Shown here: piece after piece, positions 37,507 through 45,861 of the stretch
Position numbering within the stretch: the stretch's first letter is position 1
How the letters are laid out: every line of letters begins with the position of its first letter
NCBI GenBank assembly: GCA_016743945.1
Contig: JADGFI010000025.1
Span: forward strand, 17,768 to 81,767
Direction of reading: 5' to 3'
Length of the DNA: 64,000 nt
From: Desulfobacteraceae bacterium
GTDB taxonomy: Bacteria > Desulfobacterota > Desulfobacteria > Desulfobacterales > Desulfobacteraceae
Translations under genes and position numbers: made by a program
Notes under the pieces: generated by a model
Told to the model about the DNA's origin: nothing
Seen by the model: the letters and a program-made list of their open reading frames with translations, nothing else
Database searches by the model: none

Positions 37507-37602
37507 TTGGGTAGTGTTATTAAAAAGAGACGGAAAAAAATGCGCAAGCATAAGCACAGAAAACTCCTTGCTAAAACCAGACACCAGAGAAAGAAAAAAT
37601 AG
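37507..37602 (+). CDS. AURKAIP1/COX24-domain mini-protein (31 aa)
   Basis: Too short for the ORF track. A perfect AAAGGAGGTGA is followed after a few bases by TTG, opening a 31-aa frame: MGSVIKKRRKKMRKHKHRKL, then LAKTRHQRKKK. This matches the very basic bacterial proteins of the AURKAIP1/COX24 family (PF08213), which resemble a small-subunit ribosomal protein of mitochondria. Probably a ribosome-associated peptide. A 13-bp hairpin follows 28 bases later. Confidence 0.88.
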   Translation: MGSVIKKRRKKMRKHKHRKLLAKTRHQRKKK

Positions 37603-37629
37603 CCGAAAGACTACGTACAATTTTGGGAG

Positions 37630-37663
37630 GAGTATTGAGTTGCAAGCACCCAACTCAATACTC
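37630..37663 (+). terminator. Hairpin after the AURKAIP1-like gene
   Basis: GAGTATTGAGTTG and its exact complement flank an eight-base loop. It lacks a strong T-run (AATCCCATTT follows), but it lies between two convergent genes and may terminate either. Confidence 0.65.
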
Positions 37664-37704
37664 AATCCCATTTAAACTTCTACCAAGGGCATATTTGCCC
37701 CCCC

Positions 37705-38655
37705 CTAATTACCAACGCCCTTCATATACTTCATCAAATCCGAATTTGTTGAAAGAATCAACGAGCTATCCTTGGCGAGACTCTTTTTGTAGACTTCCAT
37801 TGTTTTCTGGAAAGCATAAAAATCCGGATCTACCCCGTAGGCAGCTGCATATATCTGGGTGGCCTTGGCATCGGCATGACCCTTGGTTTCCTGGGCAGTT
37901 CGATAGGCCTCTGATTTTATTTTCTGGAGTTCTTTTTCCTTTTCACCCCTTATATTACTGGCCTCTCCCTTTCCTTCTGCACGGAATTTTTCAGCAATTT
38001 GATTTCTTTCCGCAATCATCCGGTCATAGACAGAACGCCGAACACTGTCAATATAATTGACCCGTTTAATTTTCATATCCACAAGCTCTATACCAAATTC
38101 CTCAAGTTTCTTTCGGGACTGGGCCACAATCCGACGGGTGATTTCGTCCCGACCCAGATCAACCTGATACCGGACACGCCGATTTTTATTTTCATCATCA
38201 TTGGCAACATCAAAGGTATCCATGGCACGATCTGTATTACGTACCGTTTCAACCAGGGGATATGAGGTGATCAAATTCCGCATGGCAGGATCGATAATAT
38301 CGTCCAGGCGCTTCAGGGCGGAAAATTCATCTTTTACTGTCTGAAAATAGAGGATAGGATCAGAAATTTTCCACCGGGCAAAGGTATCCACCCAGATATA
38401 GGTCTTATCCTTTGTGGGCACCTGGCCTGGATCGCCGTCCCATTCCAACAAATTTTTAGGAAAGTAGTTGGCAGTTTGAATAAAGGGCGTCTTGAATTGT
38501 AGCCCCGGTTCCTTGACAGGCTCCCCCACAATCCTGCCAAACTGGGTAATCACCACCTGCTCGGTCTCATCCACCACGTAGGCCGAACTAAAGACCAGCA
38601 CGAGGACAGCCGCAACTATCGTCACAATCATTATTTTTATCGCGTTGCTATTCAT
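37705..38655 (-). CDS. hflC: FtsH-protease modulator HflC
   Basis: A 316-aa SPFH/Band 7 protein: one N-terminal membrane helix (about 8-26), then the band 7 domain (VVITQFGRIVGEPVKEPGL) and a helical C-terminal part (about 195-280). With HflK it forms a membrane cage around FtsH. It starts two bases after the hflK stop. Confidence 0.94.
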   Translation of the reverse strand: MNSNAIKIMIVTIVAAVLVLVFSSAYVVDETEQVVITQFGRIVGEPVKEPGLQFKTPFIQTANYFPKNLLEWDGDPGQVPTKDKTYIWVDTFARWKISDPILYFQTVKDEFSALKRLDDIIDPAMRNLITSYPLVETVRNTDRAMDTFDVANDDENKNRRVRYQVDLGRDEITRRIVAQSRKKLEEFGIELVDMKIKRVNYIDSVRRSVYDRMIAERNQIAEKFRAEGKGEASNIRGEKEKELQKIKSEAYRTAQETKGHADAKATQIYAAAYGVDPDFYAFQKTMEVYKKSLAKDSSLILSTNSDLMKYMKGVGN

Positions 38656-38657
38656 CG

Positions 38658-39749
38658 TTATTCACCCTTCCGAAGGAGATTATCCGGAGACATAAGATTT
38701 GATCCTTTGGTCCCCATATTTAAAAACGGCAATAAGTTTTTCTGTTCAGAATCAATTATATACTTTGAGCCAAGCTGTGGGATGACTTCCAGCATTGCCT
38801 CAAGATACATCCGTTTTTTGGTCACTTCCTTTGCCTGGGCATAGGCATCATAAACCGCTTTAAACTTGGTTGCATCCCCCTGGGCACGGTTAACACGGTC
38901 AATGGCATACCCTTCTGCATCCAGAATCAACCGTTTGGCCTCACCCCTTGCAAGGGGAACCGCCTTGTTATATTCTTCTCTGGCCTTGTATATGGTCTGC
39001 TCTTTTTCCTGAATGGCCTGGTTTACCTCATTGAATGAAGCCTGGACCGGTTCGGGTACATTGGTCTTTTTCATCTCAATGTTGACAATGCTGATACCCG
39101 CCTCATAATTGTCCATTTCCTTTTGGAGCATCTCTTTGGCAGCCAGTGCGATTTCCTCACGACTGGAGATCACTTCATTGATGCTCCTGTCCCCCACAAC
39201 GGTTCTCATGGTTGACTCTGACATACTTCGAAGCAAGGATTTGACATTCTTGACGTTAAACAGATAGGCCCTGGGATCTGATCGTCTGTACTGGACAATC
39301 CAGGGAATCACGGCAACATTCAAATCCCCTGTCAGCATCAAAGAAGATTCCTGCCTCGGCGTTGCAGCCGATGTCCGGTATTTGTCACTGCTCCCATAGG
39401 TGTTGAACCCAAATTCTTCTGTTTCCGGTGTTTTAACGTTCACCTTGGTCACCCGCTCGATACCCGAGGGCAACTTAAAGTTCAACCCGGGCTGGGCAAG
39501 CCTGCTGTATTTACCAAATCGCTGGATCACCCCTACCTCATTTCGATCCACCGTAAAAAAGGTAGAGGATCCAAAATATAGGGCGATAAGGATAAGACCC
39601 ACCAAAAGAACACCAGGGAATTGAAACCCTTTAAATTTATTTAGGAGTTCATCCATCTGGGGAGGCCTGGGCATACCCGGACCGCTGCCCCCCTGTTTTT
39701 TCTCATACTTTTGCTGGTTATCCCGCAGCTTTTCCCAATCCCAATTCAT
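38658..39749 (-). CDS. hflK: FtsH-protease modulator HflK
   Basis: A 363-aa SPFH protein with a Gly/Pro/Gln-rich cytoplasmic N-terminus, a membrane helix (about 45-65), then GVIQRFGKYSRLAQPGLNFKLP and the Band 7 domain. It pairs with HflC in the next gene. The upstream region (39750-40013) is shared with the divergent dciA-like gene and probably holds both promoters. Confidence 0.94.
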   Translation of the reverse strand: MNWDWEKLRDNQQKYEKKQGGSGPGMPRPPQMDELLNKFKGFQFPGVLLVGLILIALYFGSSTFFTVDRNEVGVIQRFGKYSRLAQPGLNFKLPSGIERVTKVNVKTPETEEFGFNTYGSSDKYRTSAATPRQESSLMLTGDLNVAVIPWIVQYRRSDPRAYLFNVKNVKSLLRSMSESTMRTVVGDRSINEVISSREEIALAAKEMLQKEMDNYEAGISIVNIEMKKTNVPEPVQASFNEVNQAIQEKEQTIYKAREEYNKAVPLARGEAKRLILDAEGYAIDRVNRAQGDATKFKAVYDAYAQAKEVTKKRMYLEAMLEVIPQLGSKYIIDSEQKNLLPFLNMGTKGSNLMSPDNLLRKGE

Positions 39750-40013
39750 AGATAAATCCTGTGTAAATGATTATTAATAAACTTTCTCATAATTCTCCCA
39801 GTATATTGAACTATTTTGAAAAAAAATATAACCGTATTTATAATTATCAACCCTAAAAGGCAATATTTATTTGATCATAGCAATGGTCGCCCTTTCATTT
39901 AGCAGTACAATATCAAATAATATTTTGGGTATATTCCATGAATAGAATGTGGTATTGAAAACAAAATATTGGAAGAAAAAAATCAACTCAACAGATACCC
40001 TAAGATAAACCAA

Positions 40014-40331
40014 ATGACCAAAAGAAAAGACAGCAAACTCATTCATATCAGCGACATCTTAAGCTCGGCCTTAGGGAGATACAGACCTGCAAGAGATACG
40101 GATATGACCCGAATATGGGATATATGGGATACTGCCGTGGGCAGGCCCATTGCCATGAATGCCAAGCCAGATGCCTTTAAGGATGGCCACCTTACGGTCA
40201 ATGTCTCAAGTTCCGCCTGGATTCACCAACTCAAATTTCTTGAACGAGAAATGATTACAACTATAAACAAGCAAATGGACAAGGATCTTGTCAAGCAAAT
40301 TCGGTTTAAAATTGGTAGAATCCACAGTTGA
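40014..40331 (+). CDS. DciA-like (DUF721) protein
   Basis: About 105 aa with the DUF721/DciA fold: ISDILSSALG at the N-terminus, VGRPIAMNAKP and HLTVNVSSSAWIHQLKFLE. DciA loads the replicative helicase in bacteria without DnaC; short versions are of less certain role. I prefer the ATG at 40014 over the track TTG at 39969 because the family starts here; neither has a strong ribosome site. It overlaps the next gene. Confidence 0.72.
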   Translation: MTKRKDSKLIHISDILSSALGRYRPARDTDMTRIWDIWDTAVGRPIAMNAKPDAFKDGHLTVNVSSSAWIHQLKFLEREMITTINKQMDKDLVKQIRFKIGRIHS

Positions 40332-41049
40332 TACTTTTTTTGAAAACCAGATAAGAATTTACCAGCCAAGAAACGGGTACCGGTATTCCATGGATCCTGT
40401 TATCCTTGCCGCCCAGGTGATGCCTTCACCCGGATGCAAGATCATTGATATTGGATGCGGATGCGGTATTATCCCTTTAATTATCGGGTTTCGATACAAA
40501 AACGTCCACATCATCGGCATTGAGATTCAATCCCAGCTGGCCGAACTTGCCACAAAAAACATCACGGGAAACCAGATGTCGGACCGAATCCAAATTTTAA
40601 ACAAAGATATTCGAACCACCACCTCTTTTGACATCCATTTTTTCGATTCCCCAGGGGTTGCCGATATTATTGTTTCCAATCCCCCCTATAAGAAAAAGGA
40701 TACCGGCCGATTAAACCCGAATATCCAAAAAGCCATGGCCCGGCACGAAATAAAACTTGAACTGTCACAGTTTTTTTCAAGCGCCCGCAGGCTTTTGAAA
40801 CCCCGGGGGCAAATCCTTTTTATATTTCCGGCGGATCGGCTGCAAGATCTTGTCCCAGATCTTTCGTCCCATGGATTTCAACTGGACTGGATTCAATTTA
40901 TCCACACTAAAAAAAACAAACCCGCCAAACTAATACTTGTCTCGGGCATCAAAGACGGCCATGGGGCCTGCATTGTCCGCCCGCCTTTGTACATATATGA
41001 CAACCAAAATAATCCGACAAATGAATATGAAGCCATGTTTAAACCTTGA
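40288..41049 (+). CDS. TrmN6-like tRNA(Val) adenine-N6 methyltransferase
   Basis: A class I SAM methyltransferase, 253 aa. IDIGCGCGIIPLI is the SAM-binding motif (about residue 54) and VSNPPYKKK the NPPY catalytic motif of N6-adenine methylases. IYQPRNGYRYSMDPVILA matches the N-terminus of the YfiC/TrmN6 family. The start is unsure: TTG at 40288 overlaps dciA by 44 bases, and TTG at 40312 is also possible. The stop overlaps the -35 box of the tRNA-Ser promoter. Confidence 0.82.
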   Translation: MSSKFGLKLVESTVDTFFENQIRIYQPRNGYRYSMDPVILAAQVMPSPGCKIIDIGCGCGIIPLIIGFRYKNVHIIGIEIQSQLAELATKNITGNQMSDRIQILNKDIRTTTSFDIHFFDSPGVADIIVSNPPYKKKDTGRLNPNIQKAMARHEIKLELSQFFSSARRLLKPRGQILFIFPADRLQDLVPDLSSHGFQLDWIQFIHTKKNKPAKLILVSGIKDGHGACIVRPPLYIYDNQNNPTNEYEAMFKP

Positions 41050-41074
41050 CACAAGGTCAAAAAGAGTCTATTTT
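41046..41074 (+). promoter_or_regulatory. Promoter of tRNA-Ser
   Basis: TTGACA (41046-41051), a 17-base spacer and TATTTT (41069-41074), 20 bases before the mature 5' end. The -35 box contains the stop codon of the upstream methyltransferase gene. Confidence 0.75.
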
Positions 41075-41094
41075 GCCTTGAATTAATTGACTAC

Positions 41095-41186
<92 letters not shown>

Positions 41187-41197
41187 AAAAATATATA

Positions 41198-41225
41198 AGC
41201 TACCGTAATTACGGTGGCTTTTTTT
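41198..41225 (+). terminator. Terminator downstream of tRNA-Ser
   Basis: AGCTACCGT and ACGGTGGCT pair around AATT (one G-T pair) and are followed by TTTTTTT. Confidence 0.85.
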
Positions 41226-41521
41226 GTTTTAAAAGTCTGAAATTTTCAATCCATCACCACTTACACACTTGTGAACCTGAAGGATCTAATGGCAACCTGA
41301 CCTTATTTTTATTAGAGAGGTCAAACTATTTTAAATAGGATAACGATGCTAAAATCATTAAATCAATAATTTGGATAAAAAGTTTCACACCTTTCCATTT
41401 TTTTTTCATATTTTATGAAATTAATGTGATATTTTCTTCATATTTTATGAGATTAATGTTATACTTTTTCTTTTATTGTAATACTGCAAACCCATTTACA
41501 GGGTATCTATAAGGATTTGAA
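41226..41521 (+). promoter_or_regulatory. AT-rich leader of the PEP-CTERM gene with a 32-bp direct repeat
   Basis: No gene is visible here. Two near-identical blocks begin TTCATATTTTATGA at 41405 and 41437 (period 32), ending about 55 bases before the start codon. Paired sites at this distance suggest binding of a regulator on the promoter. Confidence 0.5.
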
Positions 41522-42127
41522 ATGAAAAAATTTTTATTAGTTAGTTTATTTTTAGTTTTTACTTCGAGTGCATACGCTACGACAATGAGCTATGATTTTA
41601 GCAACCCCGCAACCCCATTTCGTTTGTTAAGTAATACTTTCGATTTAGGCTCAGGGCTTGAAGTCACAGCAACAGCATCTTGGGTAAAACATGACCCATA
41701 TGGTACTGGTAGTGGTTGGGTAACTAGAAATGCCAATGGTCTAGGCGTTGACAATGACTCTTGGTACTCTGATAATCATCAAATTGATGGCAATGGTTGG
41801 GAAGACACTCTCTGGCTAACTTTTAATGACACAGTATCACTAACAGATGCAATGTTTCGTAATGCTGACGGTAATGATGACTTCGATTTTATAATAGGAA
41901 ATTCATGGGTATTTCAAGACCATGATGCAAAACCGGGCAGGAAATGGACAAGTTTAGGGGCAAACCGTACAGGCACTGTTTTTGGTTTTCGAGCCAATCA
42001 GCCCAACGATAATTTTAGACTTGAAAAGCTAAAATTTGATTATACCCCTGTACCAGAACCTGCAACAATGCTTCTCTTTGGCCTTGGTTTACTAGGACTT
42101 GCTGGAGTGAGTAGAAGAAAAAAATAG
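41522..42127 (+). CDS. PEP-CTERM sorting-signal protein
   Basis: A 201-aa secreted protein. A signal peptide (to about residue 19) precedes a Gly/Asn/Asp-rich beta domain. The C-terminus is a textbook PEP-CTERM signal: VPEPATMLLFGLGLLGLAG followed by a basic RRKK tail. An exosortase (EpsH/XrtA family) elsewhere in the genome should cut this tail, typically linked with extracellular-polysaccharide production. It is the only gene in the segment bounded by the tRNA-Ser repeats. Confidence 0.9.
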   Translation: MKKFLLVSLFLVFTSSAYATTMSYDFSNPATPFRLLSNTFDLGSGLEVTATASWVKHDPYGTGSGWVTRNANGLGVDNDSWYSDNHQIDGNGWEDTLWLTFNDTVSLTDAMFRNADGNDDFDFIIGNSWVFQDHDAKPGRKWTSLGANRTGTVFGFRANQPNDNFRLEKLKFDYTPVPEPATMLLFGLGLLGLAGVSRRKK

Positions 42128-42538
42128 CACCTCTTTTGACATAAATCAACGTTTTAAGGCAGAGTCTATTCGATAGGCTCTGCTTTTTTTATTCCAATAT
42201 ATACATCACATTTTTTACAAATCCAGGGGAAATAACTTCCTTGGGGTGGACAAAACCCGGTCTCGCTCTAATATCAAAAAGCTTGTGGCTAAAAACACAG
42301 TTAATTTGGGGATGTTGTCAAGGCATTGGTTAAAACATGTAACAAGAACTTTGGGATTGGGCTTGATTTTTATGGGTGAACCAGTGTAGAAGAGAGGGTG
42401 CCAGGGCATGAAGTGAAGGTATGTCTAATGGATTTACCATACACAAGACCCATACACTTTAGAATAAACGGTTTGTGATTGGATTTAAAAATTTAAAGTA
42501 ATTACAGAGAGTTGAGTGAGGGTTACGTTTCGATAAGA
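42128..42538. other. Non-coding stretch between the PEP-CTERM gene and the right repeat
   Basis: After the terminator there is no convincing gene. A plus-strand frame around 42240-42390 (KTRSRSNIKKLVAKN and on) is open for about 48 codons without a good start, and the 64-aa minus-strand track ORF is antisense to it. Either could be decayed coding sequence. Confidence 0.4.
42158..42189 (+). terminator. Terminator of the PEP-CTERM gene
   Basis: GCAGAGTCTAT and ATAGGCTCTGC pair around TCG and are followed by a run of seven T. Confidence 0.88.
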
Positions 42539-42561
42539 TCGAATCCCCCCCCTCTCCGCCA
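42539..42561 (+). repeat. att-like direct repeat, right copy
   Basis: Repeats the tRNA-Ser 3' end (including the encoded CCA) with one extra C in the C-run. No other tRNA arm precedes it, so it is not a second tRNA gene. Confidence 0.65.
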
Positions 42562-42582
42562 CACAGCAATTAGCGGACATCC

Positions 42583-44304
42583 ATGTCATATCAAGTATTA
42601 GCATTAAAATATCGGCCCCAAACATTTGATGAAGTTGTTGGTCAGCCCCATGTAACCCGCACCCTTGAAAATGCCATCACGGCGGATCGTGTTGCCCACG
42701 CCATTTTATTTACCGGCCCCAGGGGTACCGGCAAGACCACCATTGCCAGAATTTTGGCAAAAGCCATGAACTGTCGCACCGGCCCTACCCCAACCCCTTG
42801 CAACACCTGTAAAATTTGCAAGGACATTGTTGAAGGACATTGTTCCGATGTGTTTGAAATTGACGGTGCATCCAATAACAGTGTGGACCAGATCAGGGAT
42901 CTTCGGGAAAATGTCACCTACATGCCCGCCACCGCTGCCTACAAGATATATATTATTGATGAAGTGCACATGCTGTCCACGGCAGCCTTTAACGCATTAT
43001 TGAAAACCCTGGAAGAACCTCCGGATCATGTGATGTTCATCTTTGCCACCACGGAAGTGCACAAGATACCGGCCACCATTTTATCCCGGTGCCAGCGCCA
43101 CGACCTTGGCAGAATTCTTCTGGAAGAAATTTCCGATCACCTTGGAATGCTGTGTGCCAGGGAAGGGTTTGCCATCGAAAAAGAGAGCCTGGACCTGATA
43201 TCCCTGGAAGCCGACGGATCCATCAGGGACTCTTTAAGCCTTCTTGACAGAATAATGTCTGCTTGTCCGGAAAAAGAGATTGATCATCAGAAGGTGATTG
43301 ACAACCTTGGGGTAATGGACAGACGAGTAATGCACGATATTTCATCGGCTGTGTTTCAAAAGGATGGGGCAAAACTGATCCATATTGTTGAAATGGTAAA
43401 TGATTCCGGCCTTGACTTGAAAAAATTCTTTTCAGACATCATTCTTCATTTTCGAAATTTAAATGTCATCAAACTTTGCGGCCAGGACAACTCAGCAATT
43501 AATCTCACAGATATTGAAAAAGAGACCCTATCCCAGGCGGTAACGCAATTGCACCCTAACTATCTGGGGATGCTGCTGCAATTGCTCTTAAATGAAGAAT
43601 CCCTGGTTAAATTTTCTTCCCATACAAAAACAGCCGTGGAGATGGTGCTGCTCAAACTGATCCAGATAAACCCCGGGGCACAACTGGACCAGATAATAGG
43701 CAAACTGGATCTTCTGGCCAGACAGATAGCGTCTAAACTGACAAGACAGAGAGCGACAGGCCCCGCCGGATACACCCAGCCAACTATCATGTCGGATACC
43801 CTTGCCCCCATGCCCTTGGATCAGCCTTCTCGAAAAGAAGCGTCCCCCAAAGAAATTGCAGCCAAAGAAATTACACCCAGGAAACCTTCCATGCCAATGG
43901 CGACAAACGCCACTGCCTTACAAACCCAAGAAAGCCAGGCTCCCTATGCCCCAGAACTCCCAAAAACCTGGCCCAATTTTTTAACAAAAATTGAAAAAAA
44001 ACTCCCCTTTATATTTGCCCTGCTCGCAAAAGCCAGGGTGGATGAATCAAGTCCCGGGAGTGTCCAGGTAAAATTATATAATTGTTCTGCCTTTGACACC
44101 GCAAGACTCAAGAAAAAACGAGAAGAACTACAGACCCTTTGTAAAAATTTTTTGGAAAAAAATCTCGACATCGCCATTATGTCTGAAACCCAATCCCCTG
44201 GCAAACCCGATAAGCAAAAGGCCAGCATGAAGGTGGCAGCACGCAATCACCCGCTGGTCCTTGATGCCCAGCGCATCTTTGATGGCGAGATCATCAACTA
44301 TTAA
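42583..44304 (+). CDS. dnaX: DNA polymerase III gamma/tau subunit
   Basis: A 573-aa clamp-loader ATPase. Walker A GPRGTGKTTIARILA near residue 46, a zinc module of four Cys (NCRTGPTPTPCNTCKIC), Walker B IYIIDEVHML and the SRC motif LSRCQRH. The C-terminal part (about 400-573) is a Pro/Ala/Lys-rich linker and a tau-like tail. It starts 21 bases after the right tRNA repeat and leads dnaX-ybaB-recR. Confidence 0.97.
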   Translation: MSYQVLALKYRPQTFDEVVGQPHVTRTLENAITADRVAHAILFTGPRGTGKTTIARILAKAMNCRTGPTPTPCNTCKICKDIVEGHCSDVFEIDGASNNSVDQIRDLRENVTYMPATAAYKIYIIDEVHMLSTAAFNALLKTLEEPPDHVMFIFATTEVHKIPATILSRCQRHDLGRILLEEISDHLGMLCAREGFAIEKESLDLISLEADGSIRDSLSLLDRIMSACPEKEIDHQKVIDNLGVMDRRVMHDISSAVFQKDGAKLIHIVEMVNDSGLDLKKFFSDIILHFRNLNVIKLCGQDNSAINLTDIEKETLSQAVTQLHPNYLGMLLQLLLNEESLVKFSSHTKTAVEMVLLKLIQINPGAQLDQIIGKLDLLARQIASKLTRQRATGPAGYTQPTIMSDTLAPMPLDQPSRKEASPKEIAAKEITPRKPSMPMATNATALQTQESQAPYAPELPKTWPNFLTKIEKKLPFIFALLAKARVDESSPGSVQVKLYNCSAFDTARLKKKREELQTLCKNFLEKNLDIAIMSETQSPGKPDKQKASMKVAARNHPLVLDAQRIFDGEIINY

Positions 44305-44347
44305 CAAATAGATAAAACATTCTATAATAAAACAGGAGAGTATACAG

Positions 44348-44656
44348 ATGCAAAATATGAGTTCAATGATGAAACAAGCCCAGAAACTTCAGAAAAAAAT
44401 GCTGAAAACCCAGGAAGAACTGGCAAAAAAAACAGTTGAAGCTTCTGCCGGTGGCGGTATGGTAAAAGTAATCGCCAACGGGGGACAAAAAATCGAATCC
44501 ATTGTACTTGAAAAAGAAGTGGTGGACCCCGAAGATATTGAAATGCTTCAGGACCTTGTCATGGCTGCTGTCAATGATGCCCTGAAAAAATCCCAGGATA
44601 TGGTTTCCGCTGAAATGGGCAAGCTCACCGGCGGACTCAACATCCCCGGCATGTAG
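44348..44656 (+). CDS. ybaB: YbaB/EbfC nucleoid-associated protein
   Basis: A 102-aa protein: Met/Gln/Lys-rich helix at the N-terminus, then [16 protein letters not shown] and a C-terminal helix. The fold forms DNA-binding dimers. AGGAG lies near the ATG. It lies between dnaX and recR, the conserved order across bacteria. Confidence 0.96.
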   Translation: MQNMSSMMKQAQKLQKKMLKTQEELAKKTVEASAGGGMVKVIANGGQKIESIVLEKEVVDPEDIEMLQDLVMAAVNDALKKSQDMVSAEMGKLTGGLNIPGM

Positions 44657-44659
44657 ACC

Positions 44660-45259
44660 GTGAATCATTACCCAGAAGCGATTATAAAGCTGATCAATTC
44701 CCTGTCCACCCTTCCGGGTATTGGAAAAAAAACAGCAGAACGGCTTGCACTTCATATCCTCCATGCCCCGGATCATGAGGCGGCAGCACTTGCAGGGGAT
44801 ATTCTTGAACTCAAAAGCAGTGTCAGGCTTTGTTCCTTGTGTTTTGCCTTAAGCGACCAGCCACAATGCCGCATCTGCACAGATCCGACACGGGACCCTT
44901 CCTTGATTTGTGTGGTTGAAAATCCAAAAGATATGGCCGCCATTGAAAAGGCCCATGTCTTTTCCGGGACCTATCATATCCTGGGGGGTGCCCTGTCTCC
45001 CATTGACGGAATTGGCCCCGATGATATCCGGCTGGCTGAATTATTCAACCGGGCCGACCCTAAACGAGTGACGGAAATTATTCTTGCAACAAAAACCGAT
45101 GTTGAAGGAGAAGCAACCGCTGCCTACATTCTGGACCGGCTTAAATCAAGAGACATCACCATCACCCGTATTGCATCCGGGGTTCCCATGGGGGGAGATC
45201 TGCAATATGTCGATCCCTTAACACTGCAAAAGGCAATGGAAAAACGATATGGATTCTAA
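44660..45259 (+). CDS. recR: Recombination mediator RecR
   Basis: A 199-aa protein. A helix-hairpin-helix (LPGIGKKTAERLA), a C4 zinc finger (CSLCFALSDQPQCRIC), a Toprim domain starting at LICVVENPKD and the C-terminal Walker-B-like part. It starts with GTG three bases after ybaB. It loads RecA with RecO/RecF. Confidence 0.97.
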   Translation: MNHYPEAIIKLINSLSTLPGIGKKTAERLALHILHAPDHEAAALAGDILELKSSVRLCSLCFALSDQPQCRICTDPTRDPSLICVVENPKDMAAIEKAHVFSGTYHILGGALSPIDGIGPDDIRLAELFNRADPKRVTEIILATKTDVEGEATAAYILDRLKSRDITITRIASGVPMGGDLQYVDPLTLQKAMEKRYGF

Positions 45260-45671
45260 CGACAAGACCGCCGGGGATATATTTGAATGCCAGCTCTGCG
45301 GGGACTGCTGCAACGGCTTTGGCGGTACCTATGTGACAGACCAGGACATTCTCAAAATCGCCGCTTTTATCAATGCTGACCCCACTACCTTTGTTGAAAC
45401 CTATTGCGATTATTCCGGATCAAGACCCGTTTTAACCCTTGGCGCCAACGGAGCCTGTGTGTTTTTTGATACTAAAAAACAATGCACGATTCACCCGGTT
45501 AAACCTTATATGTGCCGTGCCTGGCCCTTTATTAAAACCATCATAAAAAACCCTGAAAACTGGAATGCAATGGCAAGTGCATGCCCTGGAATAAAAAAAG
45601 ATATCCCCCATGACACCCTCCAACGAATTGTTACCCTGGAATCCCAACAACTGGATCAATCTTTGTCATAA
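45249..45671 (+). CDS. YkgJ-family cysteine-cluster protein
   Basis: A 140-aa protein with a CQLCGDCCNGFGG start and later CTIH and MCRAWPF motifs, the eight-cysteine cluster of the YkgJ family (PF03692), thought to bind zinc or an iron-sulfur cluster. Its function is unknown. It overlaps recR by 11 bases. Confidence 0.85.
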   Translation: MDSNDKTAGDIFECQLCGDCCNGFGGTYVTDQDILKIAAFINADPTTFVETYCDYSGSRPVLTLGANGACVFFDTKKQCTIHPVKPYMCRAWPFIKTIIKNPENWNAMASACPGIKKDIPHDTLQRIVTLESQQLDQSLS

Positions 45672-45861
45672 TCTGCCATATCGATATTTTTCCTAGAGGC
45701 TTAGCGGGAAACTTGTATACCCTTTGGAAAGAATTAAAGCCTGACCATTCTTCAATTGACTTCTGCCGGATACTATTGCTAACTATAAGGACAGACCGTA
45801 GGCTTAAATATACAAAATCTGTGAATGGCACCCCAAAAAAGGAGATTCAAACACCAGGAAC

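Noticed and set aside
42215-42409. 64-aa minus-strand ORF in the tRNA-bounded segment
   Set aside because: No ribosome site or domain, and it lies opposite another open frame; not enough to call a gene.
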